A stretch of DNA of 64,000 bases from Anomaloglossus baeobatrachus (taxonomy: Eukaryota > Chordata > Amphibia > Anura > Aromobatidae), in the NCBI RefSeq assembly GCF_048569485.1, contig NC_134360.1, positions 188,227,796 through 188,291,795 on the forward strand. The letters run 5' to 3'. Both the position numbers and the translations under genes were made by a program. The notes under the pieces are model-generated. The model did not search any database, had not been told where the DNA came from, and saw nothing but the letters and a program-made list of their open reading frames with translations. The number at the start of each line of letters is the position of its first letter. Positions within the stretch are counted from its first letter, which is position 1. Positions 55,360-64,000 of the stretch are shown here, piece by piece.

Positions 55360-55930
55360 CCTTCACGACTGACCGATTTTTGCATTTTTTTTTTAATTTT
55401 TTTTTTTTTTTGCCATTCTTCTTCCGAGAGATGTAACTTTTTATTTTTCAGTCATTATGGTCATGTGAGGGCTTGTTTTTGCAGAACGAGCTGTACTTTT
55501 AAATGAAACCATGAGTTGTACCATATAGTGTACTGGAAAACGGCAAAAAAATAACAAATGCAGAAAAATGTAAAGAGAAAAAAAAAAAAAAAAAAGTGCG
55601 ATTGCATGATTGTTTTTGAGCTATTTTATTCACTGTGTTCGCTATATGGTAAAACTGATGTGTGGATGTGATGCCTCACGTCGGTGCGAGTTCATAGACA
55701 CCAAACTTGAATAGGTTTACTTTTATTTCAAGGGTTGAAAAAAAAATCAGAAGTTTTTTTAAAAAAAAAGTAGCGTACGTTTTGCGCCATTTTGACCCTC
55801 TAGCGTTCTTATTTTTCAGGATCTATGGCTCAGTGACTGCTTATTTTTTGCATCTCAAGCTGACTGGTTTAACGGTACCATTTTTTCGCAGATGCTACGT
55901 TTTTTTTATTGCCTGTTGTTGCATTTTGCG
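55360..55930 (+). repeat. Unclassified interspersed repeat (AACCCCTTCACGACTGACCG)
   Basis: Starts AACCCCTTCACGACTGACCG and goes on with GGTCATGTGAGGGCTTGTTT, GACGAGCTGTAC-like, GCGCCATTTTGACC and GGGCTTATTTTTTGC-like phrases that I recall from frog genome repeats. It is a single copy here, without visible ends. Short frames are not genes. Confidence 0.5.
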
Positions 55931-56669
55931 CTAAATTTGTGGCAACCACAAGGTCATTGTTGTGAATTTACTCACTATCCTCAGTAATAAGTAAAATATT
56001 TAATTTAGATTATATCCACGATTGTAGATTCTCATGGAATTTTGGGGGAAAACAGCCGAGGCCCAGTGTGGCCCTGTACAGACTGTAGGTCGCAGCAGTC
56101 CACCCTGCGGTGCTGTGTGCACCATACTCGTCTGTTCCCTGCAGGATCCTTCTATGTCGCTGCCTCTATCTTGTTCCCATGTGTCGTGTGTTTCTGATAG
56201 ATAAAGGCTGGAGTGTCTGGTGTTTTCTCCTACGCCCATTATCTGGTCACAAACTGATTCCGTGCTTTCCAGTAGGACTAATGGCTTTACTGTTACATAA
56301 GATGGGAAGTTTTAGGAACCCCGGTTTATGTACTGCAGGCGTTGCCGTTTTATGTACTGCAGGCCTCTTCCCTTTTTTTAACCTTTCTTTGCGATGTGTA
56401 AGGATTGAAATGAAACTACATAAATGTCCCTGTGTCAGCATTATGTGCTAGACTGTTGTAATGTGAAGCTCGCCAGGAAGGTGATGTTTGGCTCGCTGCC
56501 CACCGATGTCGTATTTCTGCTCGCTCCGAGCTGTGCACAATGCACCTGCTGCATAACGTAACCTGCACATTTACATCACATCTGTCTCAGGTTTTCTCTG
56601 CTGACTTATCACACAGGGGCTGGGGACTCTGCGTCACATGTTCAAGGGACTTTGTCACATGGATTTTAC
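55931..56669. other. faf1 intron 1, no gene recognised
   Basis: Mixed sequence; TTTTATGTACTGCAGGC is directly repeated at 56325-56341 and 56348-56364. No exon-like frame with splice sites was recognised. Confidence 0.45.
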
Positions 56670-57030
56670 AGCCTCATATGAGAGCAGCAGAATGTGGAGA
56701 CAGAGGCCCCGATTCCAGCGATGTGTCACTTACTGCGCTGCTTGTTGGAGTTTTCATAAAATTAATGTAGTCCTCCATATTCATGAGCGCTGTGTAACCC
56801 CACCACTGATCGACAGCTTTCTGCCTATGCACAGTGTACATGGTAAGGTGTCAATCAGTGGTGTGGGCGGGTTATAGAGAGGTCAGCATGGCTACATCTG
56901 CAGCAGAGAAAACAGGGATTTTATAAAAACTGCCTCAAGCAGCTCAGTAAGTGACACATCGCTGCAATCAGGGTCTCTGTCTCTACATTATGCTGCTCTC
57001 AGATGGGGAGCACAAACCTGGTTACAGATT
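56670..57030. mobile_element. T2-like MITE, second copy of the 30675 type, ends worn
   Basis: Matches the inner arms of 30675-31086: GATTCCAGCGATGTGTCACTTA on the left, TAAGTGACACATCGCTGCAA on the right, GCAGCAGAGAAAA and CACAGTGTACA in between. Both TTAA tips are lost. Confidence 0.7.
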
Positions 57031-57072
57031 CTTTCAGGATCAACCTGATTAAGGGTGTTCCTCACACCACAG

Positions 57073-57103
<31 letters not shown>

Positions 57104-57174
57104 AGAAGGTGGCCCGATTCTACGCATCGGGTATTCTAGAATTTACGTATTGTGTAGTTCATGTATGATTTTTG

Positions 57175-57263
<89 letters not shown>
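57175..57263. repeat. (TA)n microsatellite
   Basis: About 44 uninterrupted TA units. Similar tracts lie at 57080-57103 and 60437-60531. Confidence 0.97.
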
Positions 57264-57267
<4 letters not shown>

Positions 57268-57624
57268 TGTTGTGTGCAGTTACCAAGTGTTTGTGTAGGG
57301 CGCTGTACATGTTCTGGATGTTGTCTGGGTGTGGCGGGGGGTGAGAGGGGTGTTGTTTGTGTGTTGCGTTGTTTGTGGAGCGCTGTGTGTCTGTAGCGTT
57401 GTGTGTGTGTTGCGCGGTTTGTGTGTGTGTGGTGTGTTTTGGGGGGAGGTATGTTTTGTGCAATGTGTGTGTTGTGCGGTATGTGCGTATATTTGTGTGT
57501 GCAGCGTTGTCTGTGTGTGTGGGTGTCTGTGTAGGGCAGTTGTTTGTGGTTCCCAGTGTGTGTGTGTGGTGTGTTGTGCAGTGCGCGTGTGTGTGTGTGT
57601 TGGGGAGAGGTGTGCACTTCCCAT

Positions 57625-59430
57625 CGTGCTCCATCCGCCATGCTGCGCACTCCCAAACGTGCTCCATCCGCCATGCTGCGCACTCCCAAACGTGCTCCAT
57701 CGGCCATGCTGCGCACTCCCAAACGTGCTCCATCGGCCATGCTGCGCACTCCCAAACGTGCTCCATCGGCCATGCTGCGCACTCCCAAACGTGCTCCATC
57801 GGCCATGCTGCGCACTCCCAAACGTGCTCCATCGGCCATGCTGCGCACTCCCAAACGTGCTCCATCGGCCATGCTGCGCACTCCCAAACGTGCTCCATCG
57901 GCCATGCTGCGCACTCCCAAACGTGCTCCATCGGCCATGCTGCGCACTCCCAAACGTGCTCCATCGGCCATGCTGCGCACTCCCAAACGTGCTCCATCGG
58001 CCATGCTGCGCACTCCCAAACGTGCTCCATCGGCCATGCTGCGCACTCCCAAACGTGCTCCATCGGCCATGCTGCGCACTCCCAAACGTGCTCCATCGGC
58101 CATGCTGCGCACTCCCAAACGTGCTCCATCGGCCATGCTGCGCACTCCCAAACGTGCTCCATCGGCCATGCTGCGCACTCCCAAACGTGCTCCATCGGCC
58201 ATGCTGCGCACTCCCAAACGTGCTCCATCGGCCATGCTGCGCACTCCCAAACGTGCTCCATCGGCCATGCTGCGCACTCCCAAACGTGCTCCATCGGCCA
58301 TGCTGCGCACTCCCAAACGTGCTCCATCGGCCATGCTGCGCACTCCCAAACGTGCTCCATCGGCCATGCTGCGCACTCCCAAACGTGCTCCATCGGCCAT
58401 GCTGCGCACTCCCAAACGTGCTCCATCGGCCATGCTGCGCACTCCCAAACGTGCTCCATCGGCCATGCTGCGCACTCCCAAACGTGCTCCATCGGCCATG
58501 CTGCGCACTCCCAAACGTGCTCCATCGGCCATGCTGCGCACTCCCAAACGTGCTCCATCGGCCATGCTGCGCACTCCCAAACGTGCTCCATCGGCCATGC
58601 TGCGCACTCCCAAACGTGCTCCATCGGCCATGCTGCGCACTCCCAAACGTGCTCCATCGGCCATGCTGCGCACTCCCAAACGTGCTCCATCGGCCATGCT
58701 GCGCACTCCCAAACGTGCTCCATCGGCCATGCTGCGCACTCCCAAACGTGCTCCATCGGCCATGCTGCGCACTCCCAAACGTGCTCCATCGGCCATGCTG
58801 CGCACTCCCAAACGTGCTCCATCGGCCATGCTGCGCACTCCCAAACGTGCTCCATCGGCCATGCTGCGCACTCCCAAACGTGCTCCATCGGCCATGCTGC
58901 GCACTCCCAAACGTGCTCCATCGGCCATGCTGCGCACTCCCAAACGTGCTCCATCGGCCATGCTGCGCACTCCCAAACGTGCTCCATCGGCCATGCTGCG
59001 CACTCCCAAACGTGCTCCATCGGCCATGCTGCGCACTCCCAAACGTGCTCCATCGGCCATGCTGCGCACTCCCAAACGTGCTCCATCGGCCATGCTGCGC
59101 ACTCCCAAACGTGCTCCATCGGCCATGCTGCGCACTCCCAAACGTGCTCCATCGGCCATGCTGCGCACTCCCAAACGTGCTCCATCGGCCATGCTGCGCA
59201 CTCCCAAACGTGCTCCATCGGCCATGCTGCGCACTCCCAAACGTGCTCCATCGGCCATGCTGCGCACTCCCAAACGTGCTCCATCGGCCATGCTGCGCAC
59301 TCCCAAACGTGCTCCATCGGCCATGCTGCGCACTCCCAAACGTGCTCCATCGGCCATGCTGCGCACTCCCAAACGTGCTCCATCGGCCATGCTGCGCACT
59401 CCCAAACGTGCTCCATCGGCCATGCTGCGC
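57625..59430. repeat. 33-bp tandem array, 54.7 nearly identical copies
   Basis: Unit CGTGCTCCATCGGCCATGCT plus GCGCACTCCCAAA. From 57625 to the last start at 59407 is exactly 54 x 33 bases, with no length drift; the only variation noticed is CCGCC for CGGCC in the first two units. Since 33 is divisible by three and the unit has no stop in most frames, five or more frames stay open for 740-830 codons (for example repeating MLRTPKRAPSA). Not genes. The homogeneity implies very recent expansion or ongoing conversion. Confidence 0.98.
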
Positions 59431-59590
59431 CAGCATCAGCCTCTCTGTCCCCAGCATCAGCCTCTCTGTCCCCAGCATCAGCCTCTCTGTCCCCAGCATC
59501 AGCCTCTCTGTCCCCAGCATCAGCCTCTCTGTCCCCAGCATCAGCCTCTCTGTCCCCAGCATCAGCCTCTCTGTCCCCAGCATCAGCCTG
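59431..59590. repeat. 21-bp tandem array, about 7.6 copies
   Basis: Unit AGCATCAGCCTCTCTGTCCCC, directly joined to the 33-bp array. The last copy diverges (CAGCCTGTCTCC). Confidence 0.95.
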
Positions 59591-59650
59591 TCTCCTCCCA
59601 GCCTCCTCCAGCACGCCGTGCTCCTCTGCCGACACTCACAGATCCGATCG

Positions 59651-59707
<57 letters not shown>

Positions 59708-60203
59708 CCCCGATCGCATACACTCACACACATCCGATCGCATACACTCACGCACACACACACTGACGATATTGCACATACGCGCTCATAGTCACAACAT
59801 CCGGAGATACCACATGCTTCTGGCCATGTGATCCTCCGGCAGGTCCTGGAAGCTCACAGCACAGTATCGAGGCCGAGAAGCAAGCGATATCTCCGGATGC
59901 TGTGATGCTGTGAGTATGTGGATGCGATGTGATGTATGTGTGATGTGTGTGTGAGAGTGAGTGTGAGCCGGTGTACACTGGTAACTATGATACACATCGG
60001 GTAACTAAGGGACCTTAGTTACCCGATGTGTATAATGGTTACCAGCGTTCACGGGCTCCGTCAAGATCCCAGCATCGCAAGGTTATGTCTGGCGCTGCTG
60101 GGATCCTGACGGAGCCGGTGTAGAAGCAAGCGATATCCCAGGATGTTGTGAGTGTGTGGATGTGATGTGTGAGGTGTGTGTGAGAGTGAGTGTAATGTGT
60201 GTG

Positions 60204-60360
60204 TACTCACCTGGGAGTCGGAGCTACGTGTCAGTTGGGCCAGAGCGAGCGTGCATTGCGTGAGGGGGGCGGGGCCTGCAGAGAGCCGGGGCGAGAGGCC
60301 AATCCGTGTGGGGGGGCGGGGCCATGGCGAGCCCAGCGGCCAATCAGCTTTGTGTCACCG
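60204..60360 (-). promoter_or_regulatory. Promoter-like module with splice donor, inside the composite repeat
   Basis: Read on the minus strand: GATTGG (inverted CCAAT) near 60345, GGCCCCGCCCCCC near 60323-60311, a second GATTGG near 60302, GGCCCCGCCCCCC near 60275-60263, then CTCCGACTCCCAG|GTGAGTAC, a consensus donor at 60211/60210. Two CCAAT and two GC boxes followed by a donor resemble a housekeeping promoter with a short first exon, but position within a repeat suggests a shared module rather than a host gene. Confidence 0.4.
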
Positions 60361-60433
60361 TAAGGACACAATGTCACCGGAAGGACACAATTTTGAAGCA
60401 TGACAGACAGACAGACAGACAGACAGAATAAGG

Positions 60434-60436
<3 letters not shown>

Positions 60437-60531
<95 letters not shown>
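60437..60531. repeat. (TA)n microsatellite
   Basis: About 47 TA units, preceded by a short (GACA)n tract at 60401-60425. Confidence 0.97.
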
Positions 60532-60532
<1 letters not shown>

Positions 60533-60594
60533 CGATAGATAGATATAATAGTATATAGATATAAAGTAGATGTGTGTGTATGTATGTAAGTGCG

Positions 60595-61290
60595 TACACA
60601 CACAGCTCTGGCAAAATTTAAGAGACCGCTGCAAAATTGTCAGTTTTTCTGATTTTTCTCTTATATATATAATATTTTTTATTAAATGTGAATTGTTCTT
60701 TTATTATATAAACTACTGACAACGTCTCCGAATTTCAAAGCAGTAAATTTTGTATTTGTTTTCTGAAAATGAGATGGTCAAAATAACAAAAAAATGCACA
60801 GTGCTTTCACACCTCAAATAATGAATACAAGTTCATCATCATTTAGAAACAATAATAATAATGTTTTACCTCAGGAAGAGTTCAGAGATCAATATTTTGT
60901 GGAATAACCATGATTTTTAATCCCAGCTTTCATGCATCTTGGCTGCTTTCCACCAGTCTTTCACACTGCTTTTGGGTGACCTTATGCCATTCCTGGCGCA
61001 AATATTTAAGCAGTTCTTCTTTGTTTGATGGCTTGTGACTATCCATCTTCCCCTTGATTACATTCCAGAGGTTTTCAATGGGGTTCAGGTCTGGAGATTA
61101 GGCTAGCCATGACAGGGTTTTGATGTGGTGGTCCTTCATCCACACATTGACCTAGCTGTGTGGCATGGCACATTGTCCTGCTGGAAAAAACAGTCTTCAG
61201 AAATGGGGAACATTGCCTGAGCAGAAGGAAGCAAGTATCTTTCCAGGATAACCTCGTATTCGGCTTGATTCATACGCCCTTCGCAAAGTT
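60595..61290 (-). mobile_element. Tc1-like transposon, 3' part of transposase and one inverted end
   Basis: The + strand begins TA, then CACACAGCTCTGGCAAAATTT, a Tc1-type terminal repeat. On the minus strand the pieces SPDLNPIENLWNVIKGKMDS (about 61095-61035), EELLKYLRQEWHKVTQKQCE and CMKA-like tail (about 60935) and, further 5', RAYESSRIRGYPGKIL and PAGQCATP appear. The DPN-type and first D regions are incomplete and the N-terminal half and second inverted end are missing. It joins unrelated sequence near 61290. It belongs to a different Tc1 family from 21202-22139. Confidence 0.85.
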
Positions 61291-61534
61291 TAATCTGCCC
61301 AATTATACTCACCTGCCTCCGTCTTTATCTTTATCCAGCTCCAGAGGTCACAATGGAAGTGTGAGGGCCTCATTCTGGCTCTCATAGATTGGAATTGGGA
61401 GCTTATGTTGTTACTTCTGACTTTCGGTCAGTGAGAAGTTTACGGGCACAGTATGGCACCTCAAGACTGGAGCAATGCTGAAAAAGGGGTGAAAATGCCA
61501 GAGAGTATAAGATCTGGGACAAAGGACTTACACT

Positions 61535-61881
61535 TGGGGTGTGTGCCCACGATCAGGGTTCACAGCATTTCGGATATAGCGTATTTTCACTGCATCCAAA
61601 ACGCAATGTTGTACAGTACAAGCACAGTGGAAGGGATTTGTAGAAATCCTATTCCCACTGAGCATGTTTTTCCCGCTGTATGGCATCCCGAGCCACATGA
61701 TGTCAATTTACACTGCTGAGCCACAAGTGTTCTCCACAGGGAGAACAAAGCGTCCTAAGCTGCCCGAACCCTGATTGTGGGCATGGGCCGCTGCGGGCTC
61801 CTGCAGAGAACCTTTCCGGCCCCGCAAGAGAGGACGCGCTGCGTCAAGGACGCAGCATGTCCGGATCGTGTGCACATACCC
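61535..61881. mobile_element. MITE with GGGGTGTGTGCCCACGATC ends
   Basis: Opens GGGGTGTGTGCCCACGATC and closes GATCGTGTGCACATACCC before TTA. The central CCCTGATTGTGGGCATGG at 61769 suggests that a second copy of an end is nested inside. Confidence 0.65.
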
Positions 61882-61884
61882 TTA

Positions 61885-63390
61885 AAGAGCAACAGCGCTG
61901 ATAAAAACCCAAAAGTGCTGCACTGGTGCTTTAATGCTGTTTTGCTGAATGCCTTCACTTCTATCTACTACATAACCATGAATTGTGACTGAGCTATTGG
62001 ATTCCTCCAGATATACTCTCATTATACAGTTGCAATTTTTTCTTTAAATTATGTATTTTCTGAAATGGAAGAATCTCTCTTTACTTTCCCCTCGGTCATC
62101 TCCATTATGTCCATTGTGTCCTTATTGTTCTCTGAGAGATGTGAAAGTCTCCTAAATCCGTGTGTACCGTACATTGCTGTTCTTGGTTTTGAAGGTGCAG
62201 ATTTCTGAGCGGCCGTGCAGGATGAAAGCTCTGCCTGGTATATAGGGTTTCATCTCTGCTATTGTGGTGTACGGCGCTCTATAAAATCTCAGCTTCCGAC
62301 AAACCACAACAACGCTGCTACTTTTCTTTGAGGTTACTCTGCGGGGGTGACTTACAGTTCATGTAGTGTGTAGTAGTAGACTAGTGAAAACCTATAAGGG
62401 TCCAACAGATGAGTTCATTGAGGTGGAAGGCTATAGAAGTGAAGAGAAATTGCAGGAAAATTCAGTGCAATTTAATGCAAAATATCTCGTAATCTCCTGC
62501 CCCAAAAAGTGACTTCCTTGTGACTGTGTCGGAGATGAGCAGCCGCTTCTGCTCTGACATCTCCGGCTTTTCACCTGCTGCAGGGATAGGAGTTTTTTTC
62601 GATCCCGCATCCAACCGAGGTGCCTCTGCCAGCGGTGTCCTGCAGGTCACTCACCGCACATGCTTCATGTCAGCGGGGACAAAAATATTTGTATTATTAG
62701 TAATATGACAACTTAGAGGATCTGTTTTGTTTTTAGAAAATGTCATTCTTCTGGAGAAGGCCTTTTTTTGTTTCCCCTCCAAGGACCCCCACACACTTTT
62801 TTTTTTTTTTTTTTTTTTTTTTGCACTCTTCTATTCATCCTCGAAATGTATTAATAATTGGATAGCTACAGTGTTTCCCCAAAAATAACTGTGTATTTTT
62901 ATTTTTGCTCTTAAAGATGTGCTAGAGCTTATTTTTAGGAGAGGTCTTCTATTTTCCTATGAACAATCCATATGAACAAAAAAACCCCAAACATTTATTC
63001 AACTATAACCATATCACATTTTAGAACATCAACGTTTTGTGTTAATCCTATTACTAGTTCAGATGCACATTGTCTTATATGATCTATTCTCGTGTTGCAA
63101 AACCAGTCCTATAGTGGTGGTTACAAAGGTTTAAATTCCCTGCTTATATTTATTATTCTCAATGTACTCCTAAGTTTACCCCTCAAAAGAAAGCAGACAC
63201 CCCCTAAAAGAATCACACTTACCAGACCCCGAAAAGTTAGAGTTGGCAAGTGAATGGGCTCTCACATACAAATCTGCGTCACTGTCAGGTCCCCCTGTGT
63301 TCTACAGGGGTTGGCTCCCCCTGGTGACTGGAAGCAGTATCACTCGCACTGCGTTATACTGGTACCCGGTCTGTTTGTGAGAGCTGCAGT
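61885..63390. other. faf1 intron 1; one MITE tip near 62870
   Basis: No exon recognised. GTGTTTCCCCAAAAATAAC at 62872-62890 resembles the CCGTGTTTCCCCGA end of 27948-28594 and may be a solo tip. A T-tract lies at 62798-62822. Confidence 0.5.
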
Positions 63391-63394
63391 CTAA

Positions 63395-63889
63395 GGCTGC
63401 TTTCATACATCCGGCTTGAGCTCTGCGGCTCAATCCGGCTGTGCAAGCTATGCAACGGATGCGGTGAAAACACCACATCCGTTGCATAAGTTTTTCCTTT
63501 GCGGCCAGTCCGGTTTTTGCCGCTTGTGGCATGCTACAGAGCATGCGCAGTGGCAAAAACGGCATGCGGCGGCCGGATGCGGTTATTGCCGCATCGCGCC
63601 GCATCCGGCTGCCATAGGCATGCATTGAAAAATGCGCCGCATCGGCCGAATGCGTTTTTTTTGCCGCACGAAAAAACGTGCCAGGCAACGTTCCATCCGG
63701 CCGCCGCATCGGCTAAATCTGCCGCATGCGGCAAAAAACGGATGGAACGCAAGGCCATGCGGCACAATGCGGCACTAATTAAAGTCTATGCAGGAAAATC
63801 GCAACCGGCAGCAAAAAAAAACGGTTGCGATTTTCCTGCAAAGTGCCGGAGTGTGCCGCATTGCAGAAACCGGAGGTGTGAAAGCAGCC
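63395..63889. mobile_element. PIF/Harbinger-like MITE, family D
   Basis: Opens GGCTGCTTTCATACATCCGG and closes CCGGAGGTGTGAAAGCAGCC between TAA trinucleotides (63392-63394, 63890-63892). Nearly the same sequence and orientation as 27378-27881, including AACGGTTGCGATTTTCCTGC, so the two are close sisters. Confidence 0.88.
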
Positions 63890-64000
63890 TAATGCAGTGG
63901 AACAGCCAGGCACCTGACAGTGATGCACATCTCTGTGTGAGAGCCCATCCACCATCGGCACTTGCCAACTGTAATTGTTTGGCATCTGATGAGTCAGATT

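Larger units (their letters stand above)
57104..60436. mobile_element. Composite repeat of about 3.3 kb between (TA)n tracts
   Basis: Left edge GAAGGTGGCCCGATTCTACG follows a TA tract (57080-57103); right edge GACAGACAGACAGAATAAGG runs into another (60437-60531). In between are an inner TA tract (57175-57263), TG-rich DNA, the 33-bp and 21-bp arrays, a CA tract (59653-59703), a hairpin (ACACATCGGGTAACTAAGG, 59990-60032) and a promoter-like module. I recall similar ends from other frog repeats; no transposase or superfamily could be identified. Confidence 0.55.

Noticed and set aside
57143-59831. Open frames of 740-830 codons on both strands
   Set aside because: They result from a 33-bp array (11 codons) without stops and occur in five or more frames at once. 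No domain, start context or splice structure supports a protein.

Overview
The window looks like nuclear DNA of an anuran amphibian, probably a large-genome neobatrachian. It is dominated by short palindromic DNA transposons (MITEs): PIF/Harbinger-like ones with 3-bp TTA/TAA duplications, hAT-like ones with 8-bp duplications, and T2/Kolobok-like ones with TTAA ends. Tc1 remnants, a CR1 LINE and tandem arrays are also present. No operons, rRNA or tRNA genes were seen.

Only one host coding exon is supported: 15 codons at 9193-9237 (+), MASNTDREIILTDYQ, ending in a splice donor. It matches the N-terminus of FAF1 (Fas-associated factor 1; human MASNMDREMILADFQ, from memory). It lies in a GC/CpG-rich, TATA-less promoter region (about 8730-9340). 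If this is right, 1-8.7 kb is upstream flank and everything from 9238 to 64000 is the start of a very long intron 1. This fits FAF1, which has very large introns in other vertebrates.

Layout. 1-1142: 3' half of a CR1 LINE (minus). 2.4-5.0 kb: degenerate minisatellite, a possible LTR-type fossil and an interspersed repeat. 5.9-7.1 kb: 1.2-kb foldback with a hAT MITE inside. 8.7-9.3 kb: FAF1 promoter and exon 1. 9.45-11.1 kb: G-rich minisatellite with an exact 392-bp higher-order repeat. 12.9-14.2, 17.8-18.8, 24.7-25.6, 32.0-33.2 and 44.0-45.4 kb: chains of MITEs joined end to end by one shared TTA/TAA. 21.2-22.1 kb: deleted Tc1. 22.2-23.4 kb: a hAT element whose own end has expanded into a 47-bp array. 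27.9-29.7, 33.8-34.7 and 49.0-49.9 kb: MITEs carrying palindromic CAGCTG arrays. 36.1-37.4 kb: 64-bp array. 38.2-39.7 and 51.2-53.0 kb: MITEs swollen by captured DNA. 57.1-60.4 kb: a composite repeat between TA tracts holding 55 nearly identical 33-bp units and a promoter-like module. 60.6-61.3 kb: second Tc1 remnant. 61.5-63.9 kb: more MITEs.

The long open frames (350-830 codons) all lie in tandem arrays and are not genes. The most interesting signals are structural: a transposon end turned into a satellite inside intact target duplications, one palindromic array module shared by two transposon superfamilies, and internal empty-site controls that prove target-site duplications. Family names come from motif and TIR recognition by eye, not from a database search.
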